From Phialocephala subalpina (lineage: Eukaryota > Ascomycota > Leotiomycetes > Helotiales > Mollisiaceae): a stretch of DNA of 64,000 bases. The stretch lies in the NCBI GenBank assembly GCA_900073065.1, contig FJOG01000019.1:403326-467325 (forward strand). The letters are read 5' to 3'. Position 1 is the stretch's first letter; the number at the start of each line of letters is the position of its first letter. Both the position numbers and the translations under genes were made by a program. Positions 1 to 11,191 of the stretch are shown piece by piece. Below the pieces are notes generated by a model, which made no database searches, was not told the DNA's origin, and saw only the letters and a list, made by a program, of their open reading frames with translations.

Positions 1-564
1 TGACGACAGGGCTGCTTATCATCATTTCCAAGATCCATGATCTACCGCCTTGAAGGAGAGAGGGGCGGTAGAATGGGAACAGGAAGGGAAACAAGTGTTC
101 GAGGTAGAACATGAGGAGCATAGTGTCGGACCGTCCGAAGGCTATAATTTCGCGAGCGTCCTTGCTAAAAAGGCTAAGGGGGCAGTCAGGCCTACGTTGT
201 GGTTGGATAGTGGATGCCTCAAGGTCCGGCTCCATCCCATCACTGTTGCTGTCCGGGGTTGCCTTGAAGAGATCGAATGTCGAAGTGTCGCCAGAGTGAT
301 GGACTGCACGCTCCCGGCGGAGATGGGCGTTTGCCCTAACCTCACGCTTGAGTCGCTCGGCCATCTCTTCCTGTCTCACCCCGCCATCCATCCATTCCGG
401 TTGTTTTGCAGGTCGTAGTGACAGGTGATATGGAGCGTAGCGCAGGTGTCACACACAGGGTGTTTTTCGTCGCATTTCTTGCGCCGGAGTCGGCAAGTCC
501 AACAACCATTGGAGGTCCTTATTGTACTGCTCTGACGAGAACCTTGCGGCAAGTCCATATCCAT
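1..564 (-). pseudogene. Zn(II)2Cys6 transcription factor, N-terminal part, frameshifted; runs off the left edge
   Basis: The minus-strand reading from ATG at 564 gives a Zn2Cys6 cluster ([11 protein letters not shown], then CDTC and a sixth Cys) at about residues 21-49. The frame stops at 376-378, just after the residues NGWMAG. A second frame then stays open to the window edge. It carries text typical of the regulatory domain of this class, including RQEEMAERLKREV and, later, GRSDTMLLMFYLEHLFPF. The switch falls in a GGAT/GGAT tandem run, and one more GGAT unit would join the frames and give the WMDGG motif common after the zinc cluster in this family. No plausible intron spans the break. 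The 3' end is outside the window. It is either a recent frameshift pseudogene or an assembly error. It lies next to the catabolic block and may once have regulated it (inference). Confidence 0.7.
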
Positions 565-1132
565 AACCTTTTACGAAACAGATCTCCACTTCAGCTAAAG
601 CGGCGTTCTAGTAAACTCTCGACTCGACTATACACTCGGAGAAATACATAGATAATATAGCGTCTCTGGAATTGCCGAAGGTGAATCGTCTTATTCTGTG
701 TTCTTGCAGATATGTAGGATGTACCGACGTTGGAAGCACGCGAAATTCCGTTCAAGGTTAATTGTCAGCCTCGCTTGTGCTGATTGGAATCGCTTAGACC
801 TCCAGTCCTGCCAAGAAAGGGCTAGATAAGTGTCTTTATCACGATAACCTCACGTGGTAGTGTGCGCGTAGTCTCTCTCTACAACCACTGCATACTCAAC
901 TCAAAGCTCAAGAGAATAGCCTGCCATTTGGATGTCTGTACTTCGAAATTCTGGCCTACTCAGCGTACATCTTGAAGACCCGAAAAATTCCCTCATCACA
1001 GCTTCCCAAGCGGGTGCACCCTCTCCAACCTAACTATATCTTTCTCCAAAGATAATATATATCTAGCAAATATATACCCAATGGCGATTTCGCTACGTGA
1101 GACTGGAAATGGTATTTAGATAAACATGATAT
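565..1132. other. intergenic region between regulator and GH78 gene
   Basis: No supported gene. It contains the promoter of the minus-strand regulator and the 3' flank of the GH78 gene, and is AT-rich near 1030-1135. Confidence 0.6.
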
Positions 1133-3815
1133 TTAAAATAGTACTTCTATATCTAAATTTTGTCTCGAGTCTTTATTAATCTCAATATCTTGCTCTAATC
1201 CCCTCTCTAACCCACATACCATCAATCGCTTCCCTCTCTTAAGCACCACTTTAGGAACCACTACTCTTCCCGTCAAACCTGCCGGCGCCTTACACCACAA
1301 CTTCCACCCATTATCAAAAAACTGCCAGCGCACAATAATGGGTTCTCCGCTTGGTGTCGGACATCTCCCCTGTGCCCAAGTCACACCCTCCACCGGGAAC
1401 CTTGGCGCTACCAGAAAGCTCTTGAACCCTGGCGCCGTAGGCTCTATACCCAGCATGAACCTCGACAGGATGAACGTCGGCCCAACACTGAACAGTTGCG
1501 CATATGAGCAAAACTGGTCCTCGAACGGTGTACCATCGGGCAGGAGAAATTCCCATGTCGTCCCAGTGAAGTGTGGGGAGGAGGTGTCACATATGGGCTC
1601 CCATACACTACGGAGGATGTGTTCAGCAGAGGGTACATCGTCGGTGCTTAATGCAGCCAAGATGTGGAATGCAGACGTAATGGGAGATATTGTTGGCTTG
1701 ATGCCTTCAGCGTCGGACGTGAATTGTGTGGGTGAGTGGTTGTGGGTGCCAGTGTAAAGTGTCTTGAACTTCTCCATCAGCAGCTGTTTGTGTGAGGTGG
1801 GTACGATGTCTGTGAGAAGGACCCACGCATGGGTCTCCTGTTGAAATCCCACAGTGCGCTTGGTTGTTATGTTGTAGTGCTGCCTATCACTATTGAACAG
1901 GTGCTGGTTGATGGCTGTTGATGTCCGCTCAGCTCGAGCTGTGAGTGTTTTCGCAAGGGCAAGGTCGTTGATGGCTGACGACTCAGCCATCGTCACGCAG
2001 TTCTTGATTGCGGCTACATACAGAACATTACGCTTGGTTGAGATGCCCTCTTGCCTCCCGTTGTAGTAATCATAATCGGCAGCTGTGAGCGATTATCAAC
2101 ATGGTCACAAATCTGGCAATCGATAGGCACCTACCCATTATTCCTTCGGCAACCACTAGACCTTGGTCATTAACAAGTGTCTCCACGAACGCAAGAACGC
2201 CTGTGACACGGTCCCAGTATCGAGATAGGAAGTCATCGTCTCCAGTATACAGCCAATAATCGTGAAGTACCGTAAGGAGGTAAAGCGAGTAGTTGACACA
2301 CAAGATATTGAACATTGTGTCGCTTGATGGACGTTCAAATTCTCGTCCTGGAGGAACTCCGGCTGGAAGCAGGCCAAGCTCTCCATCTTTCGCTGTTGAT
2401 CTCAACATCGATGCTTCAATATTGCCCCTAATGTACTCTGTTCCCGCAGTCGAATAATATAATGACGGGCCACCTATGATAATATCTGCTGTCCAAGCAT
2501 ACCTGTCTCTCTTGGCACCATCGAAGATGTATGGAAACTGGTTCCAGCCAATTCCAAAGTCGCCCAAGACAGAAGGATTGTTCAAGCCCGAAGTGTAGAG
2601 GATTTCTTGTGCTGGTATGGATTTGACCGTCACGTTCCGGAATCGACACAGTTGGTCTTGCCCAGCACCGAATCCTACGGAGCCACGTGGAGTTTGAGGA
2701 ACTTTGTCTAAGGTGCTATCAGAAGATCCGTCGCCTCCTTGATTGAATACCCCTATAAGCTTCTGATTGATGTACACGGACAAATCTAAAGATCCGCAGC
2801 ATACCGTTTTGATTTTGTACCATTCGCCGGGGATGATATCAATACCGGTGATGTCTTGCCTTGACAACAGGATTGGGACCAGAGTGATCTGAGGTTTGTT
2901 GTAGTATCCATACCAAAGCTCAAGGTTCGCAGGATTGCTACCAGAAGCGACATTCAAAACAAACAAGAGGCCAGGACGTCCTCCTGCCACGCGTACGTTC
3001 CAAGAAAACCCGCCTTCAATGACCATACCTTCGACTTCCACCGCGTAATCTGTCCAATGTCCGCCCCATCCATACGCATTACATCTCTGTGAATCGATTA
3101 GAATCCCCATATCTTCGGATAGCTGCCATGGCGGGGGAACAGTTCTTGCCGGGATGCTGTTCAGCTGCAGAGTTCTTGCACCGTACTGCCACAGACTCGT
3201 GAGTCCTGGATCTGAGCACTCAAAGAGACCAGGAAGCTCTTCCAAGGGAGTGTTCATAGTAGTAGGCTTGAACCCCACCATGCTTATCGAAATCGAACAA
3301 GGCTCTGGAGAGACCAGCGTAATTCTCATCCATCGTTGACTTCCTTGCACATGCTTGGATTCGTAAAACCCTACGCCGCGGATCCTGAATCTATTCCTTC
3401 GGAGAGTGTCTGCACCCGCAGAGAAGGGATATGGTCCATCGCCGCCTGGTCGTTCAATCCCTGGGAACCCTTCCGAGTAGGATATGTCAAGCAGAACAGT
3501 GGAGAGGCTTGGATCTTTCTCAATGGAGGAGACTTCGATGACTGGAATTCCAGCCACGGCGACCCCGAAGTCGAGAATCACAGAGGATTGCTCGTGCTGA
3601 GCCCGCGGTTGTTCGAATGTGCATGAGTGGTGAGCGTCGTACTGGCAAGGTTCATGAGGACGGGCAACCAAATGTTCTGCCGACTTCACGCTGCCGGTAT
3701 ATGAATGCACTCGAACAGGAAGGATGTACTGTGGAACTTCATATTGTGGACTGCGCTTCTGATTCTTCGAGTCTAAAAAGGTCGCTGGCGATGTGAATGA
3801 AAGTGTAGTAGCCAT
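1133..3815 (-). CDS. GH78 alpha-L-rhamnosidase-like glycosidase
   Basis: Two exons, 3815-2135 and 2082-1133, are joined across a 52-nt intron (2083-2134), giving about 876 residues. Residues 200-255 contain the GH78 text around LWQYGARTLQLNSIPARTVP. Residues about 255-400 look like an inserted concanavalin A/LamG-type sheet domain. FDGAKRDRYAWTADI (431-445) matches the catalytic-domain KRDR-W-GD region. TTWE, late in exon 2, fits the region of the general base. Known family role: hydrolysis of terminal alpha-L-rhamnose from plant glycosides. The N-terminus (MATTLSFTSPATF) is not a signal peptide, so the enzyme is probably intracellular. It diverges from the FAH gene across about 730 bp. The exact substrate cannot be read from the sequence. 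Confidence 0.85.
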
Positions 3816-4544
3816 GAAGAAGTTTGATTGCAGTCCTTCCTGGTCAATGCATTTATCTCTGGATTCGAGAACAAAAGAGTCCGCAGAAATACCGTAACCT
3901 TATGGTATCAGAAGAACCAAGGCTCTCCTCCTGCTGTCTCGTCACGCGGATGGATATGAGTATCTGGCTCTGCTTCATGATGCGAGTCATGTTCAATCAG
4001 GTGAAGTGGGGAAGCGGTGCGAGTACGGGAAAGTACCAATCAGGCAGTTGTAGGCATTGCGGGGTGCTATCCGCCCTGCGGGGAACTCCAAACCATGCTT
4101 CCACCTTCCTTACGTGAACGTGAAAATAACAGCCTTGGAAGGGTAGGAGTACAGTATCCGCATCGTGCGCCGCACCGCTCCTGTGTGATTTTGTTTTTGC
4201 GGAGACCTCGGAATGGAAGCGGAAGCTTGTGTGTACTATCCATGCACCTCGCTAAAGGTTCAGGGGGTATTGGCTACCCAAGCCCTGAAGGAAGCTCAAG
4301 GTATAGTGACCGAAGCCTGAACCACAGGCTTCACGAGCTGGCGCCCTCTGACAAAATCTGAGAGGACCCTCACGAAGATGCCTCCAGGCACGCGAGGAGG
4401 GAGACGGGTACCAGACCCACGGTGGGACTTGTCCCGATGTCTCAAGAAATGTTATAGTAAGATATAGTTCTCATATTTGAATCGTGGGAAGCAAGCAAGC
4501 TCTCGTATGCCCACATCCTCAATAACTCCCAAACATCATTCCTC
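3816..4544. promoter_or_regulatory. divergent promoter region GH78 / FAH hydrolase
   Basis: A 729-bp region between divergently transcribed genes. It has two same-strand GCGGGG motifs (4059-4064 and 4078-4083), 19 bp apart, matching the CreA/Mig1 consensus SYGGRG. No coding region is supported. Function is inferred from motif match only. Confidence 0.4.
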
Positions 4545-5523
4545 ATGACGTGGTCCCGACTCATTCGTTTCATCAATGACGACGACAAGACGCTCTTTGG
4601 CGAGCCATGCATCCAAGATGCTTTGGAGTTAGACACGAAACTCGATCAAGGTCAATTGTACGCCATTGAGCTCGAAGGTCACGATCCTTTTGACTTGTTG
4701 GCAACCGGACACAAGGTGCATGTCAAAAGACTTGTTGGAGTTCTTGTTCCTGCGGATATTCCAATCGTGAAGTGCATTGGCTTAAATTACATGAAACATA
4801 GTAAGCAGGTGCCGTTTTCGTCCCAAGCAAGACTTCATTGCTGACAGCTCAATAGTTGCTGAGGGAGGTCGAAAACCACCACCATATCCGTCGTTATTCA
4901 TCAAAGACTCCGCAACCATTGCAGCCTTCGATGAAGACGTACCTATTCACCCCATCGCACAAGACAAGAATCTCGACTACGAGGGCGAGTTGGTGAGTTG
5001 TATCGTCTGCCTGTCTAAAGTGAATTGCATCTGATTCTGCTTCTAGGCGGTTGTGATTGGAAAGACCGGGAAGAACATCTCTAAGGAGGATGCTTTGAAT
5101 TATATAGCCGGCTACGCTGCTTCCAACGACGTTAGTGCAAGGACATGGCAGCGGGATCCAGCATACGCAGGAGGCGTTCCTCAATGGTCCTTTGCAAAGG
5201 GATTCGACAAGTTCGCACCCATCGGGCCAATGCTGGTCTCCCCCTCCGTAGTTGGTGCAGCAGACAACCTTCTATTACAGACATTTGTCAATGGAGAAGA
5301 GCGCCAGAATACACGAACTGACGATCTTCTTTTCAATGTCCGCGCTATCGTCAGCTTTTTGAGCCAAGGAAGTACTTTGAAGAAAGGTACGGTCATCATG
5401 ACAGGAACACCGGCTGGTGTGGCGATGGGAATGAAGGAGCCAAAGTGGCTGAAGAATGGTGACTTAGTGGAGGTCAAGATCGAGCTTTTAGGTAGTTGTA
5501 AGAATCGCATGGTATACGAGTAG
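4545..5523 (+). CDS. FAH-family hydrolase, candidate fumarylpyruvate hydrolase
   Basis: Three exons (4545-4800, 4856-4992, 5047-5523) give 289 residues with clean GT-AG introns of 55 and 54 nt. The fumarylacetoacetate hydrolase fold is shown by GLNYMKH, the metal-ligand region LDYEGELAVVIGK, NDVSAR, and the C-terminal TGTPAGVAMGM. The family includes acylpyruvases, fumarylpyruvate hydrolases and oxaloacetate decarboxylases. The gentisate dioxygenase-like gene 1.3 kb downstream makes fumarylpyruvate to fumarate plus pyruvate the most likely reaction (inference). Length is usual for fungal FAHD-type proteins, and no targeting signal is obvious. Confidence 0.85.
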
Positions 5524-5755
5524 ACATATTCATAGTTCGAGCTTATACCTACCAAATGAAATCTCATCACGATGATCGAAAGCCTTATATTATCACTTTA
5601 ACTGTAGCAATAATAAAACACAGAAGTAGCTTCATTAGGATTACTAAGGGCAATTTACTTTTCAGCTCCATAACTCGGCCTTAATATCCTGCAATATATA
5701 GTTTCTCTCCTTCCATCAAATTTTATCTTCAACTGCTTCATATTGATATTTATAA

Positions 5756-6333
5756 ATGGCCGATGTCATGCACCAAGGTTCATGCCTATGTGGAGGAGTA
5801 TGCTTTATTTTGCATGGAGAACCTGAAAAGGTCTTCATCTGCTACTGCACAGATTGTCAGAAGAACGCTGGTGGTCCTGGTCAGATTGTACGGTACCTCT
5901 GTCTCTCTGTCATCGTGAACATGATATATTATTAAAAGACCTTGTTAACAACTTAGTGCGCAGTGTGCAAAGGTGTCTAAGACTTCACTAGAAATTCTTG
6001 AAGGCGAGAGCCTTCTTGGAATGTATGTGATCAAAGAGACCATCAGTGGATATGAAAAGCACAAAGTGTTCTGCAAACAATGTAGCTGTACGCTCTGGAC
6101 AATCCCCTTGAGTCACAGTGGAGAGAAGTATATTGTGCGGACGTCATTGATAGAAGGAGGGTGAGCTAAATTTTCTCGTACTATCTATTTCTGAATCACT
6201 TTGTTCTCGGGGACTGACGAACAACAGACTCTCAAACTTCGAACCTTCGGCTGAGGTTTTTGCAAGCAAGAGACCCAAATACATGGATCCGATCAAGGGG
6301 GCTCAATCCTTCGCGACCATGCCTGGGAGATGA
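5756..6333 (+). CDS. GFA / CENP-V family zinc protein
   Basis: Exons 5756-5892, 5957-6160 and 6228-6333 give 148 residues. N-terminal CLCGGVCF and CYCTDCQKNAGG, then FCKQCSCTLWTIPLSH, supply the cysteine pairs of the glutathione-dependent formaldehyde-activating (GFA) fold. The usual third motif CGC is CSC here. The first intron donor (GT at 5893) was chosen because it keeps the frame into AQCAKVSKTS. Founding family members bind glutathione and S-hydroxymethyl-glutathione chemistry was proposed for them, but most fungal members are uncharacterised. It sits between a FAH hydrolase and a gentisate dioxygenase, all plus strand. A role with a glutathione-linked step is possible but unproven. Confidence 0.8.
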
Positions 6334-6816
6334 CAGCTCGGTACCGGGGAGGTCGTCTGGTATGCTTCCTCCGCGCCCAGCCGGAGTGGGTCTGCTGGTG
6401 CGGCATCCCAGCGGCTTTTCCGTCAGGCGTTCCGAGGTTTGCGAGGTAGTGTTGCTCATTCTCGGAAGCAAAATACGGAGATTGTACGCATGGAATTTTG
6501 TTCGCTAGAGACACCATTCGAATCCTTGCCAAGTTCAAATATTCCCGATCGTTCTATTTCCATTGCAAGTGTCAGAATTTCAAGCGGGGCCCCATGTTTT
6601 GTCAGGGCCCACCACAGCTCCAGGCCGAGAACTGACCCCCTCATTTACATTATTTTCTTCAGTCTCGAAGAGCATTCTCATCGATTCTCGCGGATACTTC
6701 CAGGGCTCGAGAATACTGACTCGTTGTTCGGCATTTTTCATTTTGTGAATTAAAGAAACTTGAACTACGTACTCACGAATACTTTGCGTATCCTCGTCCA
6801 TTTTCCACACAAAAAG
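6334..6816. promoter_or_regulatory. promoter region of gentisate dioxygenase-like gene
   Basis: Overlapping ORFs here lack any protein-like pattern. One GCGGGG motif lies at 6584-6589, followed by CCCC. No gene is supported. Confidence 0.35.
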
Positions 6817-7930
6817 ATGCATCCACACGTCATACACGATAAAGATGCATTCATGGAAGCACTTCCACAGCAGAACCTACTCCCATTGTGGACACAGATG
6901 ACCAAGATGGTGCCTCCTAGGCCCAATCCCACGTGTGTTCCAGCGCAATGGAGATATAAGGAAGTGCGACCAACATTGATGAAAGCTGGTGACATAGTCG
7001 GTGCCGAAGAAGCAGAGAGGCGAGTTCTCATGCTCATCAACCCAGCATTAGGCACGTTTTCTCAACCGATGCCGCTTTGACTGCCTGCACAGCCCTGACT
7101 TTGTCTTCGACAGACGCGCCGTACACGACTAATACTATCTATGGAGGTCTGCAGCTCATTCTCCCTAATGAGACAGCGCCAGCTCATCGACATGTTGCTT
7201 TCGCATTACGATTCATCATCGAGGGAGAGAAGGGTTTTACTGCAGTAGAAGGCCAGAAGATGGTCATGAAGCGTGGAGATGCCATCTTGACACCGTCATG
7301 GCTCTGGCATGATCACGGCAACGAAGGGAGTGAACCAGTCGTCTGGCTCGATGGTCTTGATCTACCTATGTTCGTTCACGCGCCCGTCAACTTCGCAGAG
7401 AACTATGCAGAACTGCGATACCCAAGCAAGTAAGTCCACATCATTCTCGTAGACTACAGTATAAAGTAGAAACCTGAGATATCGATAGAATTTCCGAAGA
7501 CTGCGAGTGGCAACACCCATGGAACACCGTTGCTGCATCTCTTGCGTTAAAAACTGGTCCTCATCGAGTCCACCACTATACTAGCAAAGGGCAACCACTG
7601 TCTAAATCACTTGGTGCTCAAGCAGAAATGATTGCAGCTGGCCACACCACAGCAGTGCAGCAGGAGACATGCTCGTTCATCTACCACTGCTTTGAAGGTC
7701 GCGGGCAGACACACATCACGACTTCGGACGGCAAACAGACCACCTTCATGTGGGCGAGCAAAGACACCTTCGCGGTACCGGCATGGTCGAAAGTGGTTCA
7801 TGTCAACGAAGATGAAAGTGAAACGGCATATCTCTTCGCTATCAATGATAGGCCGTTTTTGGAGAATCTAGGATTATATCGAAAGGCTGGAGAATGCTTT
7901 AATAACAGAGTACTGGTACAAGGTTCGTGA
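6817..7930 (+). CDS. gentisate 1,2-dioxygenase-like bicupin protein
   Basis: Exons 6817-7051, 7114-7429 and 7489-7930 give 330 residues. The N-terminal cupin has the metal-binding text [17 protein letters not shown] and [11 protein letters not shown]. The C-terminal cupin has [14 protein letters not shown] and [11 protein letters not shown]. Known family reaction: Fe(II)-dependent cleavage of gentisate to maleylpyruvate. The first intron must use a GC donor (AG/GCACGT at 7052) because no GT donor keeps the frame. The ATG at 6817 is the first in frame; the open frame upstream starts at a TTG. Related salicylate or hydroxynaphthoate dioxygenases share this fold, so the substrate is inferred, supported by the nearby FAH hydrolase. 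Confidence 0.85.
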
Positions 7931-8484
7931 GGAGAGGAGAGGGCCGGTGTCACTTTGACCAGTTGTTTGAAAAGTTTGAAAGATAGATTCATAATTCAAC
8001 TGCCCTCGTGTATGAGATACATATCTAGGTACTCTGTTTGTTTGGAGTCTCGAAAAGCGAGAAGAGTTGAACAGGTTCCATGATGTTGTGGACCCACCAA
8101 ATGTGGTCGAGATGCAAAGTAAATGAGGAACGAGATCTAGAACCGCTGCAAATAAGATGTGTGGAGCCTTTGCTTGCTTGTTAGATTCATATTATGCGCA
8201 TGTCCATGTCATCTTCAGTGAAGCAGGCGCGGGGTGCGGGCCATGCCAATCTACAGTAGAACCCCGCTTCCGCCTTTTTGGATCCCGCCCCTTCGCTTCG
8301 GCAAGCGAAGCTGGTCACCACGCCGTTTCTGGCCAGGGAAGCCTGCGAGTGTCGCTGCATAGAAGGTGGGGCTGACAACGAGGACGAGTCTCCACTTTCG
8401 TGGCATAGACATCAATAAAGTATCACGAGCTTATCATTTTTCTAATCCTATCACCCTGCAGTTTTTCAAGGTCAATTCTCTAAG
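7931..8484. promoter_or_regulatory. promoter region of GH3 gene
   Basis: This region holds GCGGGG at 8229-8234 and its complement CCCCGC at 8262-8267, and just downstream a perfect 8-bp inverted repeat (8291-8310). No gene is supported. Confidence 0.4.
8291..8310. repeat. 8-bp perfect inverted repeat upstream of GH3
   Basis: CTTCGCTT and AAGCGAAG are separated by CGGC, 175 bp before the GH3 start. It is a possible operator or hairpin. Confidence 0.5.
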
Positions 8485-11191
8485 ATGGCACATATTGACG
8501 TCGACGCCGTTCTAGCCAAGCTTAACAACACCGAGAAAGCATCATTGCTTGCAGGTAAGATCCAATCAATGTGACATTGAAATTTGATGCATCATTGCTT
8601 ATCATATCCTCAGGGGAGACTTTCTGGGCAACGAAGGGCTTGCCACAACATGGCATCCCGTCACTTCGTCTTTCTGATGGTCCCAACGGCGTGAGAGGAT
8701 CAAAATTCTTCAATGGCACACCGTCAGCATGTTTCCCCTGCGGAACAGCTTTAGGGGCAACGTGGAACGTAGACCTCCTGCACGAGGCTGGGGTGCTGAT
8801 GGGTGCCGAAGCCAAGGCCAAGGGTGTTCATGTGGTCTTAGGTCCTACTGTGAACATGCAGCGCTCTCCCCTCGGTGGTCGTGGCTTCGAGTCGCTGGCA
8901 GAAGATCCGCTTCTATCAGGTAAAGGTGCTGCAGCGTTGGTGAATGGCGTTCAGAGCACAGGGATTGCAGCGACGATCAAGCATTTTGTTTGCAATGATC
9001 AAGAGCATATGCGACGAGCGTATGACGCTAGGGTCACGGATCGAGCACTGCGAGAGATCTACCTGAAACCCTTTGAAATTGTTGTCCGAGAAAGTAATCC
9101 CTATGCTTTCATGACAGCGTACAACAAGTTGAATGGTACGCATTGCAGCCATGACCCAGCGTTATTGAAAACCCTCTTAAGAGGCGAATGGGGATGGGAG
9201 GGCTTGGTGATGAGTGACTGGTATGTCCTGTCTCGGCGATGGCAATGTAAGTGCCCGGACCACTGAAATTTGTTGCAGGTTTGGAACGTATTCAACAAAA
9301 GAGTCCTTGGAGGCTGGCCTGGATTTGGAGATGCCAGGTCCGTCGAGGTGGAGAGCCGACCACATTGCTTGGAGTATCCAAGCGGGGAATCTTGCACAGC
9401 ACACCTTGGATGAACGAGCACGAGAAGTTCTCCGGTTGGTGAGCCGCTGTGCTGGCTCTGGAATACCAGAAAATGCCCCAGAGACCGCCCAAAACAACAC
9501 GCCAGAGACGGCTGCATTTTTGAGGAAGATTGGTCAAGAATCTATGGTGCTGATGAAAAATGACAATAACGTGCTGCCTTTTTCGAAAGAGAAGAAAACC
9601 TTGGTCGTTGGTCCGAATGTCAAAACTGCTGTCTATCATGGCGGCGGATCAGCTTCGCTTCAGGCTTACTACGCTGTAACACCATACGATGGAATCTCTT
9701 CAAAGCTTTCGAAAACGCCTACATACACCCTGGGAGCTGATGCTTATAAGGAGCTTCCATTGATAGGGCAGCAGCTAAAGAATGCATACGGCAAGCCTGG
9801 TGTGCTCTTCAAAGTCTACAACGACTCTCCATCTGTCAAGGATCGGGAATGCATCGACGAAATTGCCCTTGTCAAGACCGAGATGTTTTTGATGGACTAT
9901 GTCCAGCCGAAGATCAAATCCAAGCTTTGGTATGCAACTGTCGAAGGCTATATGATTGCCGTCGCCGATGCAAAGTACCAGCTTGGACTTTGTGTGTATG
10001 GCACAGCAAATCTGTACGTAAATGATGAGCTAATAATTGACAATGAGACGACGCAGGTGAAAGGCAGTGCCTTCTTCGGCAACGGTACTGTTGAAGAAAA
10101 AGGCTATATTGATGTCAAGGCAGGACAGAGGTACGACATCAGAGTTGAGTTCGCCTCTGCTGTGACTAGCAAGCTGTTGACAAATGGCACTGCGAGCTTT
10201 GGCAATGGTGGAATTCGAATTGGAGGAGCAACTATCGTTGACGCAGATGCGGAAATAAATGCCGCTGTGCGAATGGCCAAGGAAGCAGACCAGGTGATCA
10301 TGTGTGTAGGATTGAATGTTGGTTTGCCTACCTAATGCACACCTGAAGTCATTAATGAGCCTGGAGTCACTGATATCGATCTAGGCAGACTGGGAAACCG
10401 AGGGCTCGGACCGGGAGACGATGGATCTCCCAGGTCATCTTGACCGATTGATCTCAACCGTGTCGGAGGCAAATGTCAACACCGTCGTTATTATGCAATC
10501 TGGCACCCCTGTGACTATGCCTTGGCTTTCCAAAGTCCCAGCGCTTGTTCAAGCGTGGTACGGCGGCAATGAGACAGGTAACGCCATTGCAGATGTCATA
10601 TTCGGTGACTACAATCCATCTGGCAGGACACCTCTCACCTTCCCGCATCGCCTGGAAGATAATCCGGCATACCTCCACTTCCGATGCGACAACGGTCGAA
10701 CACTCTATGGCGAGGACATCTACATGGGCTACAGGTTCTACGAGAAGACGGGCAGACCAGTTGCATTTCCTTTCGGGCATGGGCTGTCTTATACGACGTT
10801 TGAATATGCGAACTTGAACGTATCCGCGACCCAGGGCCAGAAGGGAATTTTGCAGGTGCAGGTCGAGGTTAGGAATACCGGCAGTCTCCACGGTGGGGAA
10901 GTCGTGCAGCTTTATATTGAGCCGATCAAGCCGCCGTTGTGGAGACCGAAACGGGAGTTGAAGGACTTCAGGAAGATACATCTGCAGAAGGGCGAGAGTA
11001 AGGCTGTGATTTTCAAGACGGAGTTGAAGCATGCTCTCGCATTCTGGGACGAGAACGGAAATGCATGGAGATGTGAAGCCGGCAGATACAGGATATGGGT
11101 TGGTGGCAACGTGCTTGGTGATGGGGCCGGGAAATATTCACTCAACGGTGAGGTGATCATCGAAAATGGATGGTCCTGGACCGGGTTGTAA
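8485..11191 (+). CDS. GH3 beta-glucosidase with PA14 domain
   Basis: Four exons (8485-8554, 8614-9220, 9279-10317, 10385-11191) give 840 residues. The GH3 N-domain includes [40 protein letters not shown] and the nucleophile motif MSDW (Asp225). The second domain contains [14 protein letters not shown] and a PA14 insert at about residues 395-550. The C-terminus has [14 protein letters not shown] and a fibronectin III-like tail. Known role: release of terminal beta-linked glucose (or xylose) from oligosaccharides and aryl glycosides. No signal peptide is visible ([15 protein letters not shown]), so a cytosolic location is likely. Its neighbours, an activator and a sugar permease, fit uptake followed by internal hydrolysis. 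Confidence 0.92.

Noticed and set aside
6439..6837. ORFs on both strands before the dioxygenase gene
   Set aside because: Overlapping frames with no family features; treated as promoter sequence.
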